16,855 nt of DNA from UMGS172 sp045592985 (GCA_045592985.1 JAZNVU010000003.1:1-16855); one strand, 5' to 3'. Counted from the first letter of the stretch, positions 6,230 to 14,480 are shown. Notes: a model not told the origin generated them from the letters alone. Translations and numbers: made by a program.

Positions 6230-8440
6230 TTATTTCTTTTTAGCAACAGGGCAGTTTTGCAAGCAACGTTCAATGATTATATCAATGAAATGAGGATTGC
6301 GGTAGCAGAGTGTTTGTATTTTATCCTTATTGCTTTGGATTTCCTTAATTGTTTCATCGTCAAGCTTTTCGGGAAGCTTAACATCGGGCAATTTCCATCC
6401 AAGTTGAGCCGAGCCGGCACCTTCACACATTGCAAGTGACCTTGCCCAAGCGCACTTTGTTTCATCTCGGGTGAAAACAGGGTAGGAAACGCCGTCTTTT
6501 ATCTGTATGTTCTGCATTTCACCGAGTAACGCCTGCATGGGGCATGCTGTTGCACAGGCATTACAACCTTCAGGACAAAGGTTAGTGGTATTTACAGAGG
6601 TAGGAGTAAGTTCGGCGTCGGTCAATACAAATGTAAATCTCATCCTAGGACCGTATTTTTCATTCATAACCATTCCACTCTTACCGAGTATTCCGAGTCC
6701 TGCAGCAACAGCAAAAGGAGCATTAGCTTTAAGATCGGGCATATGGCGTCCGAATTTACCAATAGTTGTGTGAGAGTCGGGTGCAAGTTCAGCAAGCGGG
6801 ATAGCTTTGAAGCCTTTTGCTACCAGTGTACTGCAAAGGTCTACACCTGCCCAGATGCTCTCTTTATGAATTTCATAATGAGCATAAGCGTAAGATGAAC
6901 CGTCTTCAGCTTCTTGAACACCAGCCAGCTCAACAGCGCGTTCAGGTAAACTTTCGGCTAAACAAACAATCGATTTCATTCCGGGAAATTCAGCTTTAAT
7001 CTTCTCGACACCGGGATAGGTAATGTCGTCGAATTTACCAACAGTTACCATATCCATATTATTGAATATAGGAAGCTCAGGCGAAAGATTAGGCACACAC
7101 TCGTCGTTCCATTCTCGCAAAACCTCGGTTGTGGGTTCGAAAGGTATATTGCAAATAATAGCCGAAACCGAAACAAATCTGCCTTCCTTTTCCCAGCCGG
7201 CGTTGTGTGATGATTTTCTTGCAATTCCGGTAGCATACCAATCCTGAATGGCTTCATATCCCAAATCATCAAGATAACGTGCTGCATCAATTGCAAAACA
7301 AGAAGTGCGGTCGGTCATTGCCGAAATCAAATGATTCCTGTTTCTGAGGTTCAATTCGTCTTGGGTGCCGAAATCATGAACATCACGGCCAATAGTAATT
7401 ACGGTTGTAAAGGTTTCAAAGAACTGCTCGACTCGGAAGCCTTCTTCAAAATACTGCTTATGATTAACAAAATCCGAGAGAGGTTGAATGGTGATGCGGT
7501 CAGCACCTGCATTAAGAGCAAGTTCTTTGATTCTCTGAAGCATCTCTTCATGGCTTTTCTTTACAACCAACTTTTTACGCAATGCACCGGGGGTATATTT
7601 TCGGTTGATATAGCGCTTTTTGGGAGTCATACAATGCTTGAATGAACTGCACATATAACCGTGGTTTTTAACACGTGTACCCTTTTCAACCGACTCATAT
7701 ATCTTTTCTTCATCCATATCATCGATATCAGCAAGAAGATTTGTGTCAAGATGTGCCTGCTCACCGTAGAAGCAACGCCAACGGTTGATATTGGGGTAGT
7801 GGAAACGCTTGCCTTCGATGGTGAAATCGAAGAATTTCGGGTTGTTCAAACGTTCTTCTTCATAGTTTCTGCCTGCACAATGTCTGGCACATGCCATACA
7901 GGAGTCACACAGCGGGTCACCGTTATAAAGTTCATCGGGTTCGAGGTCTGCGGCGGTTATAAATGATATTATTCTCTCACGGGGACCGTATTCGGGCGAC
8001 ATAACCATTCCATGATATCCGTATTCTCCAAGACCGGCAGCAACAAATGCAGGCATGTGGTTCCATGCGGCGGTATGCTCATAAGGAATATCTTTATATG
8101 TACGGTGTCTCCAGTAGGTTGTGCAAGGCTGAGGGATGGTGACATATCCTTGTTCTTCCATCCATTTACACATGCGGAAGCAAATTGCATCCAACTTGGG
8201 TATCATACCGATCTGGAATGCAGCAGGGAAGTTAGGGTTAGGCTCTCCGCACCAATCAACCGATGCGTCGGGATGATGAATACCGAGACAAACTACCGAC
8301 TTGGCTTCGGGCAAATGAGCTGTAGGCCTTAACATATGAGGCATACCCTCAAAACGTGAAATAGGCGCAACGCCGACCATATCGGCACCAAGGTCAATAG
8401 CCAATTTTTTTATGGCTTTTGTCAGTTCTTTCTTGTCCAT
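6230..8440 (-). CDS. Multimodular QueG/reductive-dehalogenase-like 4Fe-4S protein
   Basis: A 736-residue soluble protein. Residues 1-190 and about 480-640 each resemble the epoxyqueuosine-reductase/RdhA-like core ending in a ferredoxin cluster. AAGLGEYGYHGMVMSPEYGPR (134-154) matches AAGLGILGKSGMVMNEKYGPR (579-599). Each is followed by a cluster motif: C-x2-C-x2-C-x3-C at 178-188, and C-x3-C-x2-C-x3-C at 622-633. Extra Cys residues (264, 270; 663, 672, 712, 726, 730) could ligate further clusters. Residues 300-440 look like a third, degenerate module without a ferredoxin motif. An electron-transfer or reductase role is likely; the substrate is unknown, and I see no clear B12-binding signature. 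AAAGGAG precedes the ATG at good spacing. It is divergent from an AraC regulator that may control it. Base composition appears more GC-rich than its neighbours. This is not QueG itself, which is about half this length. Confidence 0.75.
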   Translation of the reverse strand: MDKKELTKAIKKLAIDLGADMVGVAPISRFEGMPHMLRPTAHLPEAKSVVCLGIHHPDASVDWCGEPNPNFPAAFQIGMIPKLDAICFRMCKWMEEQGYVTIPQPCTTYWRHRTYKDIPYEHTAAWNHMPAFVAAGLGEYGYHGMVMSPEYGPRERIISFITAADLEPDELYNGDPLCDSCMACARHCAGRNYEEERLNNPKFFDFTIEGKRFHYPNINRWRCFYGEQAHLDTNLLADIDDMDEEKIYESVEKGTRVKNHGYMCSSFKHCMTPKKRYINRKYTPGALRKKLVVKKSHEEMLQRIKELALNAGADRITIQPLSDFVNHKQYFEEGFRVEQFFETFTTVITIGRDVHDFGTQDELNLRNRNHLISAMTDRTSCFAIDAARYLDDLGYEAIQDWYATGIARKSSHNAGWEKEGRFVSVSAIICNIPFEPTTEVLREWNDECVPNLSPELPIFNNMDMVTVGKFDDITYPGVEKIKAEFPGMKSIVCLAESLPERAVELAGVQEAEDGSSYAYAHYEIHKESIWAGVDLCSTLVAKGFKAIPLAELAPDSHTTIGKFGRHMPDLKANAPFAVAAGLGILGKSGMVMNEKYGPRMRFTFVLTDAELTPTSVNTTNLCPEGCNACATACPMQALLGEMQNIQIKDGVSYPVFTRDETKCAWARSLAMCEGAGSAQLGWKLPDVKLPEKLDDETIKEIQSNKDKIQTLCYRNPHFIDIIIERCLQNCPVAKKK

Positions 8441-8519
8441 TTATTTACACTCCTTTAATATTTTTTATAATTCTACATCATTTATGTCGGATTTTGTATA
8501 GTGTAATAAAATATTTATA

Positions 8520-8548
8520 TGGACAAATTCGCTTTTTTGTTGTATTAT
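8520..8548 (+). promoter_or_regulatory. Promoter of the AraC-type regulator gene
   Basis: TGGACA (8520-8525, five of six) is separated by 17 bases from TATTAT (8543-8548, five of six), giving a leader of only about 10 bases. On the opposite strand the same -35 segment reads TTGTCC (8521-8526) and could serve the divergent iron-sulfur gene, whose own -10 is weak. The two transcripts may therefore be coupled. Confidence 0.5.
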
Positions 8549-8564
8549 ATTTTTTGGTGATAAT

Positions 8565-9368
8565 ATGAATACATTTCAGGATAATTATTTTGATTTCAGA
8601 ATAAAAGGCGATTTATATCTTCATTATTGCGGGAATCGTGAAAAATCTATCGACCATAAATATATCCATAAACAAAATGCATATTTGTTGACATATGTTA
8701 TATCAGGAGAAGCACAATTGACTGTTGGTGATAATCAGTTTAATTTGTCAACCGGAGATTTTTATGTCATGTTTCCAAACTCAAATGCATCATATATAAC
8801 CAAACCTTTTGTTCCTTGGAGTATAAGATGGGTAACACTCACAGGTACTCAATTAAAAGAACTGATACCGATGTTGGGTTTAACACCTGAAAAACCTATT
8901 TTAAAGGTTGTAAATTCTTCCGAAATTGAAGTCACCTTGGAAAAATTATTTTTTATCACTTTAAAAGATGACCTTATAAACAAAATATCTGCTTTATCTT
9001 TACTGTATAATCTTTTTGCAAATCTTGCAAAATCTTCGGTTTCTCCTATAAAAAACAATGTAATTGCTGATGCAGTAGGTTATATATCTAGACATTATAA
9101 TGAAAATATTACGATAGAGTATCTTTCAAAACGTGCTTTTCTTAATTCGAACTATTTTTCTAAACTTTTTAGTGCTAATGTTGGTATAACTCCTCAACAA
9201 TTTATAACACGAACGCGAATGGAAAAAGCCAAAGAATTATTATTGTATTCAGAACTTACTGTCGCAGAAATATCAGCCACCGTCGGTTTCGTTGATGCTT
9301 TATATTTCAGTAGGGCGTTCAAGCATTATTCCGGTGTTTCTCCATTAGAATTCAGAAAAAATAAATAA
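8565..9368 (+). CDS. AraC family transcriptional regulator
   Basis: A 267-residue DNA-binding regulator. Residues about 30-100 form an AraC-type cupin sensor (LLTYVISGEAQLTVG, then LSTGDFYVMFP). Residues about 165-265 hold two helix-turn-helix units: ITIEYLSKRAFLNSNYFSKLF, then LTVAEISATVGFVDALYFSR followed by the signature tail AFKHYSGVSPLEFRK. Such proteins bind a sugar or other small ligand through the cupin and activate a neighbouring promoter. The natural target is the divergently transcribed iron-sulfur protein gene, 124 bases away, whose promoter looks too weak to act alone; this is inference from layout. GGTG (8556-8559) lies 5 bases before the ATG. The gene is followed by its own terminator. 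The ligand cannot be predicted from sequence. Confidence 0.88.
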   Translation: MNTFQDNYFDFRIKGDLYLHYCGNREKSIDHKYIHKQNAYLLTYVISGEAQLTVGDNQFNLSTGDFYVMFPNSNASYITKPFVPWSIRWVTLTGTQLKELIPMLGLTPEKPILKVVNSSEIEVTLEKLFFITLKDDLINKISALSLLYNLFANLAKSSVSPIKNNVIADAVGYISRHYNENITIEYLSKRAFLNSNYFSKLFSANVGITPQQFITRTRMEKAKELLLYSELTVAEISATVGFVDALYFSRAFKHYSGVSPLEFRKNK

Positions 9369-9390
9369 TATAATTAGGTAAAAATTCATA

Positions 9391-9418
9391 AAAAACCGCC
9401 CATTATGATACGGTTTTT
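9391..9418. terminator. Bidirectional terminator between the araC-type and permease genes
   Basis: AAAAACCG (9391-9398) pairs with CGGTTTTT (9411-9418) across a 12-base loop. A-rich and T-rich flanks let it work on both strands, serving the AraC regulator (plus) and the convergent permease gene (minus). Confidence 0.7.
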
Positions 9419-9445
9419 GCTTAAAATATTTTGTGTACCAAGTAA

Positions 9446-10602
9446 TTACAGTAGTAACATTAACCCTGTAAGGATTAATAAAAATCCAAAATTAAACACT
9501 GTAAAAACTGCAATATAATAAAGTGTTTTACCGGGATTATGTTTTACATATTCTCTAAATGTAATAAGACTTGCCAACGAGGCGATTAATGTTCCGGTTA
9601 CGCCAACATTGACTCCTATCAATAATTCGCGATAGTTATCGGTGAACTGCGACAATAGAATGCAGACGGAACATTACTGATAAACTGGCAAGAAACAATA
9701 CTGAATATAAGGGTGCTCTTGTTTAATAAATAAGAAAAAACCTCTCGAACTATGCCAATACGCGCCATGTTACCGGCAAAGATAAAGAAAAAAACAAAAG
9801 TAAGCAAGAGGGGATAGTCAACATCTTTTAATGCTTTGCGGTCTGTAAATAATAAGCAAATAGGTATAATAATGAGACCTACAACATAGTGAATTGAACG
9901 AAATACAATGACAATTGATAGAATGAATAACAGCAAATAGAATACCGTAAGAGGTTTTGATATAGTCGTGTCATCCTCAGGTATTTCAAGTGCTATCGGT
10001 TTTATAAACAAACAACAAATAGTTATTAAAGCAACCGAAGCAACAAAAGGTGGTAACATTATTGAAATAAACTCATCGGTTGGTATATTATATTTAGAAT
10101 ATAAGTATAGATTTTGTGGATTTCCAAAAGGAGTTAACATTCCTCCCAAGTTAGCAGAAATGTTCTGCATAATAAATGTAAATGCCATGTATTTGTGTAG
10201 CTTTGTTGTTGTTAAAACAAAATATCCTAAAGGCAAGAAAGTTAACAGAGCCATATCATTAGCGATAAGCATTGAACCGATAAACGTAATATAAACAAGC
10301 GCCAAAATGCATAACCGTGCATTTTTAAACAATGTAACTATCTTTTTTGCCAACAAGTAAAAGAAACTAATGTTTTTTAAAGCGCAAACCACAGCAAGTA
10401 CACAAAACAGACATGTAAGCGTTTTAAAATCGAAATAATTTATGTACTCTTTATCAATAGGAACTATAACAGAAGTGATGAGAGCAGCGATAAAAGCCAC
10501 CGTCATTACAATGTTTTTCTTCAAAAATTTAATGATTGATAACTCAGTTTCATAAAACAACTTGCGTATTCGGTTTTTTGCGCAACTTTTTTGACTATGC
10601 AA
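9446..10602 (-). pseudogene. YbiR/SLC13-like anion permease, frameshifted
   Basis: Two overlapping minus-strand reading frames, 9619-10602 (327 residues) and 9446-9655 (69 residues), are the two parts of one ion transporter of the SLC13/ArsB-NhaD type. The first carries about nine hydrophobic segments, MLIANDMALLTFLPLGYF and the GGMLTPFGNPQNLYLYS loop typical of YbiR-like permeases. It ends in an aberrant tail after QFISNVPSA. The second continues exactly where homologues would: LLSQFTDNYRELLIGVNVG and two more membrane segments. Restoring one A in GCATTC (around 9660-9666), to read GCAATTC, joins them into a single protein of about 385 residues. The first frame starts at a TTG (10602) preceded by AGGTGG. 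The intact product would move dicarboxylate or another anion across the inner membrane. A sequencing or assembly error would look the same as a true one-base deletion. Confidence 0.8.
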
Positions 10603-10666
10603 AATACCACCTCGGATAAAATCTCGTATTAGTAGAAATTTAATTAATTATCCACAATTACTGTCC

Positions 10667-10694
10667 TTGCAATTAAATATGATTGTAATATAAT
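10667..10694 (+). promoter_or_regulatory. Candidate promoter reading toward the sugar operon
   Basis: TTGCAA (10667-10672) lies 16 bases from a perfect TATAAT (10689-10694). Transcription would start near 10701, cross the AraC remnant in antisense and enter the isomerase fragment and kinase operon. It is the only convincing promoter upstream of the kinase in this window. It may be fortuitous in AT-rich DNA. Confidence 0.45.
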
Positions 10695-10703
10695 AAAATC
10701 GTA

Positions 10704-10761
10704 CTATTTTCGGTAAACTTTTGGGGCTTTTCCGTAGTGCTTTTTATAAACTCGACAAATG
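10704..10761 (-). pseudogene. 3' remnant of an AraC-family regulator gene
   Basis: On the minus strand, one frame ends CRVYKKHYGKAPKVYRK and then TAG (10704-10706). This is the terminal signature of AraC-type helix-turn-helix domains, with the expected Lys-Lys, Gly, Pro and Tyr-Arg positions; compare AFKHYSGVSPLEFRK in the intact regulator of this window. Homology stops about 18 codons from the end, where the isomerase fragment on the other strand begins. No start, ribosome site or rest of the domain is present. A head-to-head araC gene beside a sugar operon would be its expected regulator, so this is likely what remains of it. Confidence 0.65.
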
Positions 10762-11088
10762 TTTGATAAAGGTGACCCGGGTAGCGGTTGGGGTACCAAT
10801 GAAGGCCGTATAGGAACTTTCCCCATGACCTATTCCAACTGTAAGACCGAAGACGGTAAAATTCATATTTATTTCAGCGAAGGTGAGTTTACTTCTGACG
10901 AAATTGAGAAAGAATTCTTCGGTTGCGGCGGTGTTGCTAAGATTGATAATCTTCAGGATAAACTTATCAAACTTGCACGTAACGGATTTAAGCATCATAC
11001 TACAGTTGCTAATGGTCATGTCAAAGATGTACTATGTGAGGCTTTTAAGTATTATCTTAAATACGAAATTGTTGATATTGAGGGGTAA
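10759..11088 (+). pseudogene. C-terminal fragment of an L-fucose/L-arabinose isomerase-like gene
   Basis: A 109-residue open frame with no ribosome binding site and an in-frame stop just upstream (10747-10749). GDPGSGWGTNEGRIGTFP, IYFSEGEFTSDEIEKEF and ARNGFKHHTTVANGHV followed by a short helix-strand end resemble the last part of L-fucose/L-arabinose isomerase-fold proteins, which are normally 450 residues or more. The His pair and GHV near the end fit the C-terminal substrate-binding region of that fold. Only about a quarter of the protein is left, without the metal-binding core, so it cannot be an active isomerase. It stops 6 bases before the kinase gene, so it was the first gene of that operon. 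The break coincides with the AraC remnant. An assembly misjoin is the alternative. Confidence 0.65.
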
Positions 11089-11094
11089 TTTTTT

Positions 11095-12576
11095 ATGTAT
11101 ATTGCAGGACTTGATGTTGGAACAACAGGTTGCAAAATAGCTGTTTTTAACACCGAAGGAAAATTGCTTGATTCTTATTACCGTGAATATGACGCTAAAC
11201 GTGTTGACGGCAGTCATGAAATCAATTTTGCTGACGTTAAAGAAGGTGTAATCCAAGTATTAAAAGAAGCGGCACACGCTTATAAAATTGAAGCCTTGGG
11301 AGTTACTTCTTTTGGTGAAACCTTTGCTGTTTTAGATGAAAATGACAATATTTTGCTCCCTTCCATGCTTTATACCGACCCAAGAGGTGAGGAATTTTGT
11401 AGATACTTATCTGACAAGGTTGGATATGAAAAATTGGTAGACATCACCGGTTGTAAACCGAATCAGATGTACAGTATTTATAAATTAATGTGGATTAAAA
11501 ACAATCGTTCCGATGTTTTTGCCAAAATAAAGCGTGTACTTTTGGGACAGGATTTTATCGTTTACACTTTATCCGGCAATCCAATTATCGATTATTCCTT
11601 AGCAGCAAGAACAGCTGCTTTTGATATTGTTGAAAAACAATGGTGTGACGATATTTTTGATGCTGCTGGCATTGATAAATCTTTATTTGCAACACCTGTT
11701 GAAAGCGGTACTGTTGCAGGTAACCTCTTAGACAGTATTAAAAATGAAATAGGTATTGATTATGATATCAAAATAGTTTGTGCATTTCATGATCAGGTTG
11801 CTGCTATGGTTGGCTCCGGTATTTTCGATTCAAGCATTGCCATGGATGGAACCGGTACTGTTGAATGTATCCCTGTTATGTTCAACGAAAAACCAACCGA
11901 CATGAAACTTTATGATGGCGGTTATGCTGTTGTTCCTTATATCGACGGAAAATATGCTTGCTATTGCGTGTCTTATACCGGCGGTGCAACCTTGAAATGG
12001 TTCAGAGATAACTTTGCTGAACTTGAATCACAAGAATGTGCTAAAAACGGCACTAATGTTTATGCATATCTTGATAGCAAGGTAAAAGATGGTCCTACCG
12101 GGATTCTTATAATGCCACATTTTGCAGGAGCTGCTACTCCTTATATGGATTTAGGTTCTAAAGCAGCTTTTATAGGAGTAACGCTTGGTACTACCAAATA
12201 TGATATTTATAAAGCTTTAATGGAAGGTACGTCTTATGAAATTAAGATGAACTTTGCTGTAATAGAACAGTTCATAGATGAGGTCAAAGAACTCAGAGCA
12301 ACCGGTGGCGGTGCATCGTCAGACGTATGGCTTCAAATAAAAGCTGATATTTTGAACAAAGAACTGATGTCGCTCGATTGCAAAGAAGTCGGTGCAGCAG
12401 GTACTGCTATTATTACAGCAAAAGCTATTGGATTGTTTAATGATATTAAAGCTGCTGCTGCGAAGATGGCTCCTATTAAAAAGGTATTCAAACCCAACCC
12501 TGAAAATTATGAGCGTTATAAAGTTCTTTGCGATAAGTACGGAGAGGTTTATAATTCTGTCAGAAAATTAATTTGA
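11095..12576 (+). CDS. FGGY-family carbohydrate kinase (xylulokinase-like)
   Basis: A 493-residue sugar kinase of normal length for the FGGY family. The N-terminal phosphate motif GLDVGTTGCK is at residues 5-14, TDPRG (94-98) lies in the sugar-binding region, and HDQ supplies the likely catalytic base Asp233. ATGGGASSDVWLQIKADI (402-419) is the second FGGY signature with the adenosine-binding GGGAS, followed by GAAGTAI. It phosphorylates a ketose or polyol in the cytoplasm with ATP. The neighbouring class II aldolase suggests that the product is a ketose 1-phosphate or bisphosphate that is then cleaved. The specific sugar (xylulose, fuculose, tagatose or another) is not readable from sequence. 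GAGGGG (11080-11085) precedes the ATG by 9 bases. Spacing to neighbours is 6 and 18 bases, indicating one operon. Confidence 0.88.
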   Translation: MYIAGLDVGTTGCKIAVFNTEGKLLDSYYREYDAKRVDGSHEINFADVKEGVIQVLKEAAHAYKIEALGVTSFGETFAVLDENDNILLPSMLYTDPRGEEFCRYLSDKVGYEKLVDITGCKPNQMYSIYKLMWIKNNRSDVFAKIKRVLLGQDFIVYTLSGNPIIDYSLAARTAAFDIVEKQWCDDIFDAAGIDKSLFATPVESGTVAGNLLDSIKNEIGIDYDIKIVCAFHDQVAAMVGSGIFDSSIAMDGTGTVECIPVMFNEKPTDMKLYDGGYAVVPYIDGKYACYCVSYTGGATLKWFRDNFAELESQECAKNGTNVYAYLDSKVKDGPTGILIMPHFAGAATPYMDLGSKAAFIGVTLGTTKYDIYKALMEGTSYEIKMNFAVIEQFIDEVKELRATGGGASSDVWLQIKADILNKELMSLDCKEVGAAGTAIITAKAIGLFNDIKAAAAKMAPIKKVFKPNPENYERYKVLCDKYGEVYNSVRKLI

Positions 12577-12594
12577 TTTTATGAGGAATGTTTT

Positions 12595-13596
12595 ATGAAC
12601 AAAAATTATATTGGTCACCCTTTGCAGGTGCGTGGTGCAGAACAATATGTATTGCAAAACGGCAAAGGCGACGGAATGCATTTTATCTATGTTAGAAACG
12701 GTAAAGGTCTTGAAGTATGGATTTCGACTGACCGTTGTGCCGATATCGCAAGAGTTTCTTTAAACGGTAAAAATTTATCATATTTTTCTCCTTGCGGATA
12801 CGTTGCACCTTCATATTACGATAATGTTGCTGCCGGCTTTTTAAAATCTTTTAGCGCTGGTTTTATGACTACATGCGGTTTAGGTACGGTAGGTCAACCT
12901 TGTGTTGATGAAGGCGAAAATTTGCCTTTGCATGGCACAATTGCTAACACTCCTGCTGAACTTAAAATTAATGACGAAAACGAAGATGGTATTACTCTTG
13001 AATTTGTTATTAGAGATTGTATTATTTTTGGAACAAAGCTGGTTATGAGACGTAAATTCTTTATATCTTATACCGAAAATACTTTGACTTTTAGCGACCG
13101 TATCGTAAATGAAGCTGACGTTGAAACGCCACTTATGCTCTTGTATCACTGTAATTTAGGCTATCCTTTGCTCAATAAAAATGCAGAACTTAAAGTTCCG
13201 TATGATAAAATGTGGGCAAGAAGTGATGAGGCAGAAAAGTATATTTCAACAGCACTTGAGATGGAAGAACCTCAAACCGCATTTGTTGAAAGATGCTATT
13301 TCTTTGAGTTGTCTGAAGTTAATGGCATTTGCAAATCCGGTCTCTATAACGATATTGAAAATATCGGATTGGTTATGTCTTTTAAGAAGTCTGAATTGCC
13401 TTGTTTTACTGAATGGAAAATGATGGGCAAAACCGATTATGTTTTAGGATTAGAGCCGGGTAATATTCATCCTTGCGGAAGAGCTAATGCACGTAAAGAC
13501 GGTATTTTGCAATTCTTACAGCATGATGAAGTGTATAATACATCAATCTGTTTTAAATTTACCGATAACAAGTCGGTATTTGATAAGGAGTTTTAA
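12595..13596 (+). CDS. DUF4432 / aldose 1-epimerase family protein
   Basis: A 333-residue protein of the galactose-mutarotase fold, DUF4432 branch. Recognisable segments are LEVWISTDRCADIARVSLNG near the N-terminus, ENLPLHGTIANTPAE (108-122), PLMLLYHCNLGYPLL in the middle, and TEWKMMGKTDYVLGLEPGN with conserved Trp, Lys and Glu toward the end. Family members are mostly uncharacterised and occur beside sugar kinases and isomerases. Interconversion of anomers or epimers of the operon's sugar is the likely role, but this is inference. GAGGAAT lies ahead of the ATG, and the stop codon is 2 bases before the aldolase start, so translation is probably coupled. There is no signal peptide, so it is cytoplasmic. 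Confidence 0.85.
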   Translation: MNKNYIGHPLQVRGAEQYVLQNGKGDGMHFIYVRNGKGLEVWISTDRCADIARVSLNGKNLSYFSPCGYVAPSYYDNVAAGFLKSFSAGFMTTCGLGTVGQPCVDEGENLPLHGTIANTPAELKINDENEDGITLEFVIRDCIIFGTKLVMRRKFFISYTENTLTFSDRIVNEADVETPLMLLYHCNLGYPLLNKNAELKVPYDKMWARSDEAEKYISTALEMEEPQTAFVERCYFFELSEVNGICKSGLYNDIENIGLVMSFKKSELPCFTEWKMMGKTDYVLGLEPGNIHPCGRANARKDGILQFLQHDEVYNTSICFKFTDNKSVFDKEF

Positions 13597-13598
13597 TT

Positions 13599-14426
13599 AT
13601 GTTAGTAAATCTTAAGGAAATTCTTGCTATTGCAGAAAAAGAAAAAATTGCAATCGGTTCATTCAATTCTCCGAACCTTACTTCTCTCAAGGCAATCATT
13701 GCTGCTGCTGAAGATATGAATATGCCGGTCATTATCATGCATGCTCAGGTTCATGAAGAAATGGGTCTTTGCGTAATGGAGGAAATTGCTCCTATTATGT
13801 TGTGGTTTGCAAAAAGAGCAAAGGTTCCCGTTTGCGTACATCTTGACCACGGTGTTGATATGGATTATGTAAAGCGCGGTCTTGAGCTTGGTTTTACTTC
13901 AGTTATGTATGACGGTTCAACCTTAAGCACTGAAGAAAATACAGCCAATACTAAACATATGGTTGAATTTGCCAAGAAGTTCGGTGCATCTGTTGAGGCA
14001 GAAATTGGTTCCATGGGTGCAAGAGAAGGCGGAGAAGAGGGTGGAGAATCCATCTATACCGATCCTGATGCAGCTAAAATATTTGTTGAAGAAACCGGCA
14101 TTGATGCTTTAGCTTGTGCTTTTGGTACTGTTCACGGTTTCTATAAATCTGCACCAAAGCTTGATTTTGAACGTATCTCAAAAATTGAAAGCCTTATTGA
14201 CGTACCCATTGTTATGCATGGTGGAAGCGGTGTAAGCGAAGCTGATTATAAAGAAGTTATTAAGCGCGGCGTTAGAAAAGTTAATTACTATACTTATATG
14301 TCTAAGGCCGGCGGTGCTGCGATTTCTAATAAAGAATATGCTCAGTTCCATGATGCACTTCTCGATGCTGAAAAGGCAATTAAAGAAGACGTAATGAGAG
14401 CCATGAAAATTTTTGCAACCAAATAA
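13599..14426 (+). CDS. Class II ketose-bisphosphate aldolase (Fba/GatY-like)
   Basis: A 275-residue zinc-dependent class II aldolase. VHLDHG (80-85) carries the catalytic Asp83 and zinc ligand His84, and MYDGS (103-107) contacts substrate phosphate. EAEIG (133-137), FGTVHGFY with His179 and VMHGGSG with His207 supply the other metal and phosphate sites. The usual NIDT after the phosphate loop reads NYYT (229-232), hinting at a substrate other than fructose 1,6-bisphosphate. The reaction would be retro-aldol cleavage of a ketose phosphate to dihydroxyacetone phosphate and an aldehyde. AAGGAG precedes the ATG inside the previous gene's end, and it is the last gene before a strong terminator. 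L-fuculose- or rhamnulose-phosphate aldolases belong to a different fold, so a simple fucose operon is not implied. Confidence 0.88.
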   Translation: MLVNLKEILAIAEKEKIAIGSFNSPNLTSLKAIIAAAEDMNMPVIIMHAQVHEEMGLCVMEEIAPIMLWFAKRAKVPVCVHLDHGVDMDYVKRGLELGFTSVMYDGSTLSTEENTANTKHMVEFAKKFGASVEAEIGSMGAREGGEEGGESIYTDPDAAKIFVEETGIDALACAFGTVHGFYKSAPKLDFERISKIESLIDVPIVMHGGSGVSEADYKEVIKRGVRKVNYYTYMSKAGGAAISNKEYAQFHDALLDAEKAIKEDVMRAMKIFATK

Positions 14427-14444
14427 TTTCAATTAAATTTTTTT

Positions 14445-14480
14445 TGACCGCACTAACAAGATTAGTGCGGTCATTTTTTT
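14445..14480 (+). terminator. Terminator of the sugar operon
   Basis: A perfect 12-base-pair stem, TGACCGCACTAA (14445-14456) with TTAGTGCGGTCA (14462-14473), has loop CAAGA, an A/T-rich lead-in and TTTTTTT after it. It lies 18 bases past the aldolase stop. Confidence 0.9.

Noticed and set aside
7045..8332. Several plus- and minus-strand frames of 70-106 residues inside the iron-sulfur protein gene
   Set aside because: They lie within a long gene with clear conserved motifs, lack ribosome sites and look like out-of-frame shadows.
9446..9655. Separate small membrane protein gene
   Set aside because: The frame has no ribosome site and begins at a TTG in the middle of permease homology; it is the displaced C-terminus of the frameshifted transporter.
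10744..11019. Minus-strand 91-residue open frame
   Set aside because: It overlaps the isomerase fragment, shows no recognisable protein features and is in a different frame from the AraC remnant; a shadow frame.
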